Notes under the pieces: model-generated | What the model saw: only the letters and a program-made list of their open reading frames with translations | Told to the model about the DNA's origin: nothing | The model's database searches: none | Assembly (NCBI GenBank): GCA_038205135.1 | Contig: JBBRCF010000043.1 | Span: forward strand, 1-26,372 | Source: UBA9554 sp038205135 | GTDB lineage: Bacteria > Pseudomonadota > Alphaproteobacteria > Rhodobacterales > Rhodobacteraceae | Reading direction: 5' to 3' | Length of the DNA stretch: 26,372 bases | Shown here: in pieces, positions 7,849 to 15,602 of the stretch | Position numbering within the stretch: position 1 is the stretch's first letter | How the letters are laid out: every line of letters begins with the position of its first letter | Translations under genes and position numbers: made by a program

Positions 7849-7997
7849 GGTGTAGGCTACGGCACATTCGGATTTCAAACCTTGTGGTCTAATGCGGCTG
7901 AACCGGAAAATCCGCGCGCATGGATCGGCAGCGCGCAGGCTGTCACGCCAGCCGAAAGCCGCTTTATCTTGTCGGCGTTCCGCGTCAGAAGGGCGGG

Positions 7998-9143
7998 ATG
8001 ACAGACCGGTTTTCCTTTGACCTGCACGCCACGGATGGCGCCGCGCGCACCGGCGTGATCCACACGCCGCGGGGTGATATCCGCACGCCCGCTTTCATGC
8101 CCGTGGGCACGGCAGCGACCGTCAAGGCGATGCTGCCGGGGTCGGTGCGCGAAACGGGCGCGGATATCCTGCTGGGCAATACCTATCACCTGATGCTGCG
8201 GCCCGGTGCGGAACGTATTGCGCGGCTGGGCGGGTTGCACCGGTTTATGAACTGGGACCGGCCCATCCTGACTGATTCGGGCGGGTTTCAGGTGATGAGC
8301 CTGGCGGACCTGCGCAAGCTGACCGAAGAGGGCGTCACGTTCCGCAGCCATGTCGATGGATCGAAACATGAGCTGACCCCGGAACGCAGCATGGAAATCC
8401 AGCGGTTGCTGGGGTCCGATATCGTGATGTGTTTCGACGAATGTCCCGCGCTGCCCGCGACGGATGAGGCGGTTGCGGCGTCCATGCGGTTGTCGATGCG
8501 GTGGGCGGAACGGTCGAAAATGGCGTTCGGCGACCGGCCTGGGCATGCGCTGTTCGGGATCATGCAGGGTGGCGTGACGCGCGATCTGCGCGAAGAAAGT
8601 GCGCAGGCGCTGGTCGAGATCGGGTTTGACGGCTACGCGGTCGGCGGTCTGGCGGTGGGCGAGGGGCAAGAGGCGATGTTCGGCGTGCTGGATTATGCCA
8701 CAGGGTTCCTGCCGGTGGACAAGCCGCGCTACCTGATGGGGGTGGGCAAGCCCGATGACATCGTCGGGGCGGTCAAGCGCGGCATCGACATGATGGATTG
8801 CGTGCTGCCGTCGCGGTCCGGGCGCACCGGGCAGGCGTGGACGCAGCGCGGGCAGGTCAATCTGCGCAACGCCCGCCATGCCGCCGACCCGCGCCCGCTG
8901 GACGAAAGCTGTGGCTGTCCGGCCTGCAGGGGCTATTCCCGCGCCTATCTGCACCACGTCGTGCGCACCGGCGAGATCATCGCGTCGATGCTGCTGACCT
9001 GGCACAATCTGCATTATTATCAGGACCTGATGGCCGGGATGCGTTCGGCGATTGCCGCCGGCCGGTTTGCGGATTTTGAAACGGCTTTTCATGCGGCGCG
9101 CGCGGAAGGTGACATTCCGTCAGTGCAAGGTCAGCTGATGTGA
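7998..9143 (+). CDS. tgt: tRNA-guanine(34) transglycosylase (queuine tRNA-ribosyltransferase)
   Basis: Exchanges guanine 34 of GUN-anticodon tRNAs (Tyr, His, Asn, Asp) for preQ1 on the route to queuosine. The 381-residue protein from ATG 7998 has DSGGFQ at 93-98 with the catalytic Asp93, the nucleophile Asp267 in IDMMDCVLPSRSG, and the zinc site Cys305, Cys307, Cys310 and His336 (CGCPAC then WHNLHYY). The frame extends upstream to 7920, but those 26 residues are not family sequence, and AAGGGCGGG sits immediately before ATG 7998. queA is not adjacent. No preQ1 riboswitch is recognisable in the leader, although the leader contains several inverted repeats. Confidence 0.97.
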   Translation: MTDRFSFDLHATDGAARTGVIHTPRGDIRTPAFMPVGTAATVKAMLPGSVRETGADILLGNTYHLMLRPGAERIARLGGLHRFMNWDRPILTDSGGFQVMSLADLRKLTEEGVTFRSHVDGSKHELTPERSMEIQRLLGSDIVMCFDECPALPATDEAVAASMRLSMRWAERSKMAFGDRPGHALFGIMQGGVTRDLREESAQALVEIGFDGYAVGGLAVGEGQEAMFGVLDYATGFLPVDKPRYLMGVGKPDDIVGAVKRGIDMMDCVLPSRSGRTGQAWTQRGQVNLRNARHAADPRPLDESCGCPACRGYSRAYLHHVVRTGEIIASMLLTWHNLHYYQDLMAGMRSAIAAGRFADFETAFHAARAEGDIPSVQGQLM

Positions 9144-9175
9144 AGTCCGCGGGCGTTCTGTCCGCCAAACCGCGG

Positions 9176-9230
9176 AGAGGGCGCTGCCCCCGCCTTGCGG
9201 GCCCCCCGGGGTATTTGGAAACCGAAGAAG
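9176..9230 (+). repeat. Dispersed intergenic repeat, copy A
   Basis: The spacer between tgt and dinB holds AGAGGGCGCTGCC at 9176-9188, a GC-rich middle, CCCGGGGTATTTGGAAACC at 9205-9223 and GAAGAAG at 9224-9230. The same ordered blocks recur inverted at 25517-25585. A TCCGCGG/CCGCGGA stem (9146-9152 with 9170-9176) lies just before it and may act as a tgt terminator, but it has no T run. I recall repeats of this form between genes in many Rhodobacterales genomes. Confidence 0.65.
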
Positions 9231-9291
9231 CCGGGCTGCGGGGTCTGGGCGCCTCTTATCGGGGCGCGCCACGCATGGTAGGCTGACGGGC

Positions 9292-10539
9292 ATGTCAGCC
9301 CTGTGCCGCGATTGCCTGACCATGTTCGATGCCGGAGCACGTTGCCCGGCCTGCGGGCGGCCGCGGGTGGTGGCGCATGGGGAATTGTTCGACCTGTCGA
9401 TCGCCCACATGGATTGCGATGCGTTTTACGCCAGCGTGGAAAAGCGCGACAACCCGGACCTTGCCGACAAGCCGGTGATCATCGGCGGTGGCACGCGCGG
9501 CGTGGTGTCGACGGCATGTTACATTGCGCGCATCCGTGGCGTGCGGTCGGCCATGCCGATGTTTCAGGCGTTGAAGCTGTGTCCCGATGCGGTGGTGATC
9601 CGGCCCCGGATGGCGGTGTATGCCGAGGTCAGCCGGGCGATCCGTGCCATGATGCTGGACCTGACGCCGGCGGTGGAGCCCTTGTCGCTGGACGAGGCGT
9701 TTCTGGACCTGCGCGGCACCCGACGCCTGCATGGCGCGCCGCCGGCGGTTTTGCTGGCGGGGCTGGTGCGGCGGATGAAGGTGGAATTGGGTGTGACCGG
9801 GTCGATCGGGTTGTCGCATAACAAGTTTCTGGCCAAGGTGGCGTCTGATCTGGACAAGCCGCAGGGGTTCGCGGTGATCGGGCAGGCCGAAACGTTGGCG
9901 TTTCTGCGCGACCGGCCCGTGCGGTTGATCTGGGGTGTCGGTACGGTGGCGGCAGACGGGCTGGACGCTGCGGGCATCCGGACCTTTGCCGATCTGTGGC
10001 GCTGGGATCGGGCGGCGCTGGAGGCGCGGTTCGGGGCGATGGGCGGGCGGCTGTGGCATCTGGGGCGCGGCGAGGATGCCCGCGCGGTCAGCCCGAACGA
10101 TCCGGTCAAGTCGATTTCCAACGAGACGACATTTAACACCGATATCGCCGACCCCGACCTGCTGGACGGGCACCTGTGGCGGCTGGCGTTGCAGGTCGCC
10201 GACCGGGCCAAGGCCAAGGGGCTGGCCGGGCGGGTGGTGGTGCTGAAGTTGAAGCGGCCGGATTTCACGCTGGTCTCCCGGCGTCTGACGCTGGGGGCAC
10301 CCACGCAGCTGGCCGACAGGCTGCATCGCACGGCGGCCGGGTTGCTGGCACGGGTGGAGCCGGGGTCGTGGCGGTTGATCGGGGTCGGCCTGTCCGATCT
10401 GAGCGTGGCGGGGCCGGAAGTGGGCGGCGATCTGTTGGACCCGGACGCCGAACGCCGTGAAAGGGCGGAACGCGCGGCGGATGCGATCCGGGCCCGGTTC
10501 GGTGACGCCGCGATCATCAAGGGGCGCGGGTTGCGCTGA
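9292..10539 (+). CDS. dinB: DNA polymerase IV (Y family) with N-terminal Cys4 ribbon
   Basis: Error-prone translesion polymerase. The 415 residues contain the Y-family metal-binding HMDCDAFYASVE (39-50, Asp41) and SLDEAF (132-137, with Asp134 and Glu135), plus GSIGLSHNKFLAKVASD for primer/template contact and a little-finger domain in the second half. Residues 5-21 form CRDCLTMFDAGARCPAC, a CxxC-x9-CxxC knuckle that probably binds zinc and is absent from E. coli DinB. ATG 9292 is preferred because it keeps all four cysteines and has GGTAGG/ACGGG upstream. No LexA-type GTTC-N7-GTTC box is visible in the spacer. The gene ends two bases from the convergent amidohydrolase. Confidence 0.95.
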   Translation: MSALCRDCLTMFDAGARCPACGRPRVVAHGELFDLSIAHMDCDAFYASVEKRDNPDLADKPVIIGGGTRGVVSTACYIARIRGVRSAMPMFQALKLCPDAVVIRPRMAVYAEVSRAIRAMMLDLTPAVEPLSLDEAFLDLRGTRRLHGAPPAVLLAGLVRRMKVELGVTGSIGLSHNKFLAKVASDLDKPQGFAVIGQAETLAFLRDRPVRLIWGVGTVAADGLDAAGIRTFADLWRWDRAALEARFGAMGGRLWHLGRGEDARAVSPNDPVKSISNETTFNTDIADPDLLDGHLWRLALQVADRAKAKGLAGRVVVLKLKRPDFTLVSRRLTLGAPTQLADRLHRTAAGLLARVEPGSWRLIGVGLSDLSVAGPEVGGDLLDPDAERRERAERAADAIRARFGDAAIIKGRGLR

Positions 10540-10541
10540 GC

Positions 10542-11402
10542 CTATTCCGCCGCCATCGCGCCCGGTGCGGCGCCGATGGCGGCGATTTCTGCTATCACGT
10601 CCGTCAGGCAATGGCGCAATGTGTCAAACCCGGCATGCGGTTTGACCGCTGATTCGTCCATGTACAGCGCGCGGTCGATCTCGATCTGCACAACATGTTG
10701 CCGCCGCGACGGACGGCCATAGGCCTGCGTCATGTAGGCGCCCGCGAAGGGAGCGTTGCGCACCACCTTGAGGCCTGCGTTCAACAAGGCGGCCTCGACC
10801 CGGTCGGTGATGCCGGGAGCGGCCGAGGCGCCGAACCGGTCCCCCAGCACGACGTCCGGGCGACGCGCGCCGTGGCGGGCCATGCCGTCGAGGGCTTCAT
10901 GCGGCATGGAGTGGCAGTCGATCAGGATCGCTTCGCCGCACAACGCATGCGATTCGACCAGCAGCTGGGCCAGCGCGGCATGATAGGGCCGCCAGTAGCC
11001 GCTGATGCGGCGTTCGGCCTCGGCGGGGCTGATTTTTCCGGCATAGATCGCCCGGCCATTCGACACCACGCGCGGGATCACCCCGAGGCCGGATGCGATG
11101 CGGGGATTGTGCGCGGTGCTGCGATGGCCGTCGATCAGGGCGGGATCCAGTTCTTCGGGCGCGCGGTTCAGGTCCAGAAACGCGCGCGGCACGGTCGCAC
11201 ACAGCAGCGGTGCCCCCATCAACGGGGCCGCGGCGAACAGGTCATCGACAAACGCATCCTCGGACGACCGGATGACATGCGCGTCCAGCTGGCTGGCCCG
11301 CAGGAACGACCACGGATAGTCGCGCCCGGAATGCGGCGAGGCAAAAACCACGCTGGTTTGCCGCAGCGTCGGCCGGTGCAGGGTGAAAGGCGCGCGGGGC
11401 AT
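10542..11402 (-). CDS. N-formylglutamate amidohydrolase family protein
   Basis: A member of the FGase family, metal-dependent enzymes that release formate from N-formylglutamate, classically at the end of one histidine degradation route. The 286 residues from ATG 11402 show SPHSGRDYP at 22-30, FLDLNRAPEELDP at 75-87 and the metal-ligand segment LIDCHSMP at 160-167. The start is set by a strong GAGGAGA six bases upstream on the minus strand; an in-frame ATG at 11426 is less likely. No hut genes are adjacent, so the true substrate may be another N-formyl or N-acyl amino acid. It diverges from the tRNA-Val/rpmJ unit. Confidence 0.92.
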   Translation of the reverse strand: MPRAPFTLHRPTLRQTSVVFASPHSGRDYPWSFLRASQLDAHVIRSSEDAFVDDLFAAAPLMGAPLLCATVPRAFLDLNRAPEELDPALIDGHRSTAHNPRIASGLGVIPRVVSNGRAIYAGKISPAEAERRISGYWRPYHAALAQLLVESHALCGEAILIDCHSMPHEALDGMARHGARRPDVVLGDRFGASAAPGITDRVEAALLNAGLKVVRNAPFAGAYMTQAYGRPSRRQHVVQIEIDRALYMDESAVKPHAGFDTLRHCLTDVIAEIAAIGAAPGAMAAE

Positions 11403-11456
11403 CGGGTCTCCTCTAAGACAGGACAATAGCGCGGGCTTGGAAGATTTCGAAAGCCC

Positions 11457-11485
11457 TTGATCCGCTTTGCGGAACCTTTTATAGC
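11457..11485 (+). promoter_or_regulatory. Sigma-70-type promoter for the tRNA-Val/rpmJ unit
   Basis: TTGATC at 11457-11462 and TATAGC at 11480-11485 are separated by exactly 17 bases, placing the start of transcription near 11492, about 24 bases before the tRNA. The spacer contains the small inverted repeat TCCGC-TTT-GCGGA (11461-11473), which could be an operator or chance. Confidence 0.65.
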
Positions 11486-11515
11486 CCTGCGAACCGATGA
11501 GGGTGCGCCTTCACC

Positions 11516-11590
<75 letters not shown>

Positions 11591-11660
11591 TTTCACCGGC
11601 CAGGGTTTGCCCCGGTCACACGCAATTGCCGCGCGAGCGGCACGACAGATGGAGAAGACC

Positions 11661-11786
11661 ATGAAGGTCGCCAATTCGCTGCGCTCGTTGAAAGCGCGCC
11701 ACAAGGATTGCCGCGTCGTGCGCCGCAAAGGCCGCGTCTACGTGATCAACAAGACCCAGCGCCGGTTCAAGGCGCGTCAGGGCTGA
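11661..11786 (+). CDS. rpmJ: 50S ribosomal protein L36
   Basis: A 41-residue basic protein of the large ribosomal subunit, beginning MKVANSLRSLKARHKDC and ending NKTQRRFKARQG. It has a single cysteine instead of the C-x2-C...C/H zinc set of the C+ paralogue, so it is the zinc-free (C-minus, YkgO-like) type. GGAGAAG stands a few bases before the ATG. It begins 70 bases after the tRNA-Val gene with no terminator between, and a strong terminator follows, so tRNA and mRNA probably come from one transcript that RNase processing separates. Confidence 0.96.
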   Translation: MKVANSLRSLKARHKDCRVVRRKGRVYVINKTQRRFKARQG

Positions 11787-11810
11787 TATTTTCCATCTGC
11801 GGATGTAACA

Positions 11811-11842
11811 AGGGCCGTGCGGGGGTATCCGCGCGGCCTTTT
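11811..11842 (+). terminator. Rho-independent terminator after rpmJ
   Basis: GGCCGTGCGG (11813-11822) pairs with CCGCGCGGCC (11829-11838), a ten-base-pair stem with one G-U pair and a six-base loop, followed by TTTT (11839-11842). It lies 27 bases after the rpmJ stop and just beyond the 3' end of the convergent P1 peptidase gene. On that strand the hairpin is followed only by a weak TTGTT, so it may work less well in that direction. Confidence 0.85.
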
Positions 11843-11848
11843 GGCGTG

Positions 11849-12865
11849 TCAGCCGTGGCTGCCTGACCGATGGCGGTCGGCCCAGGCAGGCTGGGTGTCG
11901 CCCGGCAGGCCGCGTGCGGCGTAAATGGCGCGCGCAATGGCACGGGCCATGGCCACGGCGGCCGCGTGCCCCAGATACAGCGCGTCGGCGATGGGGTGGT
12001 CCAGCGGGCGTGCGCAGGTGGCGGCGGCAAAGATCAGATCACCGTCCATTGGTGTGTGCGCCGGCACCAGCGCGCGGGCAAAGCCGTCATGTGCTGCGGT
12101 TGCCAGCCGGGTGCAGCCAGCCTTGGTCAGCACGGCATCGGTGGCGATGATGCCGATGGTAGTATTGGCGTGGGCGCGCAGCTTCGTGTCCGGGATCGCG
12201 GGCTGCGAATAGATGCGTGCCGCGCCAAACCCACCGAATTCGTCCTCGATTTCAAAGGGTGCGGCCCAGAAATGCGGGCCGTCGCCGACCGTCGCCGACC
12301 CCAGCGCATTGACCGCCACCAGCGCGCCCACCGTATGGCCCGATGGCAGCAGAACCGAGGCCGACCCCAGCCCGCCGCGGAAATTCGCGGTCGTGGCCCC
12401 GGTGCCCGCACCTTCGGAGCCGAGGAAAAAACTTGAAGATGCCGCGGCAAGCGCCTGTAATCCCATTGCTTTGTAGGGATTGTCAGTCCAATCTTTGGCC
12501 CCGCCATTCCCCAGATCGAACAGGATCGCGCCCGGCACGATCGGCACACGCAAGGGCCCGACGGCAAAGCCGCGCCCCATCGCCCGCAACCCGTCAGCAA
12601 CGCCAGAGGCCGCATCGAGGCCAAAGGCCGATCCGCCCGACAGCACCAGCGCATCGATTGCCTGCACCGTCTTGTCCGGGGCCAGAAGGTCGGTTTCGCG
12701 CGTGCCGGGCGCGCCGCCCATCACGTGCACACCCGCGACGAAGGGCGCATCGCCCAGCAGAACCGTCACCCCGGTTTTGATGTGCAGGTCTTGCGACTGC
12801 CCGACGCGCAAACCCGCCACGTCGGTGATCAGGTTGCGCGGGCCGGCCCGCATCTGGCCCTGCAT
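11849..12865 (-). CDS. P1 family peptidase (DmpA/BapA-type N-terminal nucleophile aminopeptidase)
   Basis: A 338-residue member of the self-processing P1 family (L-aminopeptidase/D-esterase, beta-aminopeptidase, NylC-like). The precursor cleaves itself before a nucleophile that then heads the small subunit. Here the site is Gly167-Ser168 in RGGLGSAS (163-170), and the preceding half carries the family's LSGGSAFGLDAASG (75-88) and FDLGNGGAKDW (116-126). Serine rather than threonine at the cleavage point matches DmpA and BapA more than NylC. The start codon shares one base with the stop of the upstream cupin gene (TGATG), so translation is probably coupled. The substrate is unknown; small amides or D/beta-amino acid peptides are typical for the family. 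Confidence 0.92.
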   Translation of the reverse strand: MQGQMRAGPRNLITDVAGLRVGQSQDLHIKTGVTVLLGDAPFVAGVHVMGGAPGTRETDLLAPDKTVQAIDALVLSGGSAFGLDAASGVADGLRAMGRGFAVGPLRVPIVPGAILFDLGNGGAKDWTDNPYKAMGLQALAAASSSFFLGSEGAGTGATTANFRGGLGSASVLLPSGHTVGALVAVNALGSATVGDGPHFWAAPFEIEDEFGGFGAARIYSQPAIPDTKLRAHANTTIGIIATDAVLTKAGCTRLATAAHDGFARALVPAHTPMDGDLIFAAATCARPLDHPIADALYLGHAAAVAMARAIARAIYAARGLPGDTQPAWADRHRSGSHG

Positions 12866-13209
12866 CAGACAGCGTCCAGCCGGATCACGTAATCCTTCAG
12901 CGTGGTTTCCACGGTTTCCCAGACACCCGCCGTGCCCGATCGGATCACCAGCGCATCGCCGGGTCGCAGATGGATCGGCGTGCCGCCATCAGGGGTCAGG
13001 ACGGAATGACCTTGCCGGATGTGAAAATATTCCCACTCGTCATAATGCACGCGCCATGTGCCGGGGGTGGACTGCCATTGGCCGACATGCAGGCCGCCGC
13101 CTTCATCGCTGTTCCAGGTGGTATGGACCGGATCGCCCGCGATGACCCGGTCAGGGGCGGGGCGGGTGATGCCCGGGGCGGTGGCGGGGGGCAGGGCAAA
13201 GGGGATCAT
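12865..13209 (-). CDS. Cupin-domain protein (DUF861/cupin_3 type)
   Basis: A small single-domain cupin of 114 residues from ATG 13209. The core WEYFHIRQGHSVLTPDGG (59-76) followed by HLRPGDALVIRSGTAGVWE (80-98) has the two beta-barrel motifs of the cupin_3 family, which includes ureidoglycine aminohydrolase-like proteins. Few of the usual metal-binding histidines remain, so a catalytic role is uncertain. The frame is open upstream to ATG 13281, and neither start has a convincing ribosome binding site; I chose the one that fits the domain. Its stop overlaps the P1 peptidase start, suggesting that the two act on related compounds. It diverges from the six-gene operon starting at 13359. Confidence 0.8.
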   Translation of the reverse strand: MIPFALPPATAPGITRPAPDRVIAGDPVHTTWNSDEGGGLHVGQWQSTPGTWRVHYDEWEYFHIRQGHSVLTPDGGTPIHLRPGDALVIRSGTAGVWETVETTLKDYVIRLDAV

Positions 13210-13358
13210 GGCCGGCAGAGTGGCGCGCGGCGGACCCTTCTGCAAGTGCTTCACGCTTTTCTTTGGGGACGGCATTTGCAAGACTTACGCCAAGGCCATC
13301 GAGCCCTTATGTGACGTGGTGTAACATCGGCCGCGCGCCGTTTTGGAAGGAATTTCAG

Positions 13359-14441
13359 ATGACGGATTTCGCCACCCAGATCGAAAAATCGCAACGCGAG
13401 GTCGCCGAGGCACAGGCGCGCATGTCCGAACTGACCACCCGGATCGAATCCGCGCGGGTCAAGATGGCGGCAGGCGATGCGCGGGCCGCCAGCATCGACA
13501 TCGAAAACGCCACGCTGGATCAGGTGAACGCGCATACCGAAGTGATGAATGCCAATATCGCCGAACTTATCATGGGTCTGGACGATGTAACCGCCGGTTT
13601 TTCCAAGGATTTCGACGAGATGCGTTCGAAAACAGGCTGGGAAAGCGTGGTTGGCATATTCTCGAAATCGCGGTCCGAGGCGATGCGGCAGGACCGGCTG
13701 CGGCTGGCATCGATCGACGATAAGTTGCAGGATCTGATCGCGAAATCAGACGTGATTACAAAGCTTTTGCAAGGCCAGCTTGATGTTTTGAACGAACAAA
13801 AGACCAAGGTCGAGGTCAATCTGGTCGAAACGCTGGACGAGCGCGAAGTGACGGTGGGCGAACTTGAGTCGGTGCGGGCTGAAATCACCGCGCTGGACCC
13901 GCAGATCATCGGGTTGGAAAACCAGATCGCGGTGACGACCGATGCTGCCGCGCGGACCAAGCTGGAAACCGACCTCGCCGCGCTGAACACCCGCCACAAC
14001 GCGCTGGTGCAGGATGAACAGGTGAAACTGGCGAAATCCCAGACGCTGGAACGCTATATCGAAAAGGGCAAGACTTGGGTGGATTCGTTGCAGAATCAGG
14101 CCGCCACCCAGATGGTGCTGATCAACAAATTGCAGACCGACACCAAACAGCGCGTCGTGCTGTATGACGCGCTGACCAAATCGCTGAAAACCGCACAGCA
14201 GCAGGACGTGGCGCACCGCATCAACGAAATCGGCGTCAAGACGGACCAAGAGGCGCAATCCGCCATGGCCGCCATCGGCACTGCCACCAATCAGAAAATG
14301 GCCGACATGCTGGAGGCCCACGAGGATCACATGGTCTTTGCTCGTCAGGTGCTTGAAGCCAAAGCAAAAGCCGATGAACGGTTCGCGCGTCGATTCGCGT
14401 CGATCGTCGAAAAGCATGACAAGAACGCCTATGGCGAATGA
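13359..14441 (+). CDS. Coiled-coil protein of unknown function, first gene of a six-gene operon
   Basis: A 360-residue protein dominated by predicted helix with heptad-like spacing and many Gln, Glu, Lys and Ala. Long coiled coils are likely at about 1-60 (MTDFATQIEKSQREVAEAQA on) and about 125-260. There is no signal peptide, membrane helix or nucleotide-binding motif, so it is probably cytosolic and structural or adaptor-like. GGAAGGA eleven bases before ATG 13359 sets the start; the frame is open earlier without a better site. The next gene begins inside its last codons. Its layout is vaguely reminiscent of TelA-type coiled coils but I see no shared motif. I do not recognise the family. 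Confidence 0.85.
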   Translation: MTDFATQIEKSQREVAEAQARMSELTTRIESARVKMAAGDARAASIDIENATLDQVNAHTEVMNANIAELIMGLDDVTAGFSKDFDEMRSKTGWESVVGIFSKSRSEAMRQDRLRLASIDDKLQDLIAKSDVITKLLQGQLDVLNEQKTKVEVNLVETLDEREVTVGELESVRAEITALDPQIIGLENQIAVTTDAAARTKLETDLAALNTRHNALVQDEQVKLAKSQTLERYIEKGKTWVDSLQNQAATQMVLINKLQTDTKQRVVLYDALTKSLKTAQQQDVAHRINEIGVKTDQEAQSAMAAIGTATNQKMADMLEAHEDHMVFARQVLEAKAKADERFARRFASIVEKHDKNAYGE

Positions 14442-15567
14442 CGTCACCGCCAGCCTGACCCGCGATCACATGGCGCTGACCGATGCCTTTGCCGCGCGGC
14501 GCTATTTCGCCAAATTCGAAGCGATCATGGGCCATTTGACCCGGGTCGCGGCGCTGCTGAAATCCGAAGGGCGGTTTTCGGCGCCAGAGGTCGAGGCGGT
14601 CACGCGGTATCTGGTGGCGCTGAACCTGACATTCCGGGCGCTGTCGATGAAGTATCTGCTGACGGGCCGCGAAACCGGTGCGCCGCTGCCGCCGATGCAG
14701 ATCGACCGCGTCGACAGCGGGTTCCCGGTGTTCAACGAACTGTTGGTGATGGCCAATGACGCGATGCAGGCGTCGCGGCATCTGGACGGGTTGCCGCCCG
14801 CTCAGGAGCTGAAAGAGGCGATGTTGCGCCGCATCGTCGGCGAACAGACGATCCCGACCAAGGAACAATTTGCCCTGTCACAGCGGCTGTACTACGAGGA
14901 ATTGCTTCGTGGACGGTTGTTCTGGGCCCGCAACGATCCGCAGGCGGTGTGGTTGTCGGGCGATACGTCGACGCGGCGGCGCTATCTGATCCATTGGGCG
15001 AGCTATGATTCACAGGTCAACCTGCCCGCGATCTATCTGATGGAGGTCGAGGATTCGGCCCGTGTGGCGCTGCCCAAGGACCCACAGCGTTGGCCCGAGG
15101 TGCAGGCGCATCTGATGGGACAGTCGATGGGCGGCCTGAAACTGCTTACCATCGCCAAAGGGTTCGACGACTATTTCAACGATCTGCATCCGAAACGGCT
15201 GCGGCGGCTGCATGTCGGGCCGATGTATTCCAGCGCCTACACCGAACAGCAGGGCCCGATCCGCGAGGTGCTGGCGAGTGCTGCGGCGCCGCTGGGACAG
15301 GACTGGGCGCTGACCTTTACGCTGGAAGATCTGGAAAGCGACAGCGTGCGCGAAGAAAAATTGGGCTGGTTTTCATCGGTTGAACGGCAGGTGTTTGCGC
15401 TGGACCCGTTTTCGGGGCGCGGGGTCGATACCGGCGCGACCCGGACAGAACGCGCGCTGGTGATCCCGGAACGGCCCTATCAGGTATTGGCGGAACTGGC
15501 GCCGCCGGGGTTCGCGCAGGTGCGGAAGTTTGTCGTGGGCAAGGGCGGGCGCGTGCTGCGGCACTGA
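14431..15567 (+). CDS. Hypothetical protein, second gene of the six-gene operon
   Basis: A 378-residue soluble protein from ATG 14431 (MANDVTASLTRDHMALTDAF), overlapping the preceding gene by 11 bases. An alternative ATG at 14416 would add five residues; neither start has a strong ribosome binding site, as expected of a coupled gene. The N-terminal half looks helical and the C-terminal half mixed alpha/beta, with segments such as RRRYLIHWASYDSQVNLPAI and ALVIPERPYQVLAELAPPGF. No signal peptide, transmembrane helix, Walker motif or metal-binding cluster is visible. I cannot assign a family. Its place between the coiled-coil protein and the ATPase suggests it is a partner of the ATPase. Confidence 0.83.
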   Translation: MANDVTASLTRDHMALTDAFAARRYFAKFEAIMGHLTRVAALLKSEGRFSAPEVEAVTRYLVALNLTFRALSMKYLLTGRETGAPLPPMQIDRVDSGFPVFNELLVMANDAMQASRHLDGLPPAQELKEAMLRRIVGEQTIPTKEQFALSQRLYYEELLRGRLFWARNDPQAVWLSGDTSTRRRYLIHWASYDSQVNLPAIYLMEVEDSARVALPKDPQRWPEVQAHLMGQSMGGLKLLTIAKGFDDYFNDLHPKRLRRLHVGPMYSSAYTEQQGPIREVLASAAAPLGQDWALTFTLEDLESDSVREEKLGWFSSVERQVFALDPFSGRGVDTGATRTERALVIPERPYQVLAELAPPGFAQVRKFVVGKGGRVLRH

Positions 15568-15602
15568 CGGGGCCGGATGGACGTCCGCAAAGGGGAAAGA
15601 TC

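Noticed and set aside
7849..7997. preQ1 riboswitch before tgt
   Set aside because: No preQ1-I or -II core sequence found; only generic inverted repeats upstream.
9144..9291. LexA box before dinB
   Set aside because: No GTTC-N7-GTTC or GAAC-N7-GAAC in the spacer; a single GTTC at 9154-9157 lacks its partner.
12281..12300. Ten-base tandem repeat CGTCGCCGAC x2 in the P1 peptidase gene
   Set aside because: The frame stays open and encodes a normal-looking ATVGDGPHFW segment, so it is not a recent frame-breaking duplication.
13359..14441. TelA/toxic-anion-resistance identity for the coiled-coil protein
   Set aside because: Only general coiled-coil character is shared; I see no specific TelA motif, and no ter genes are nearby.
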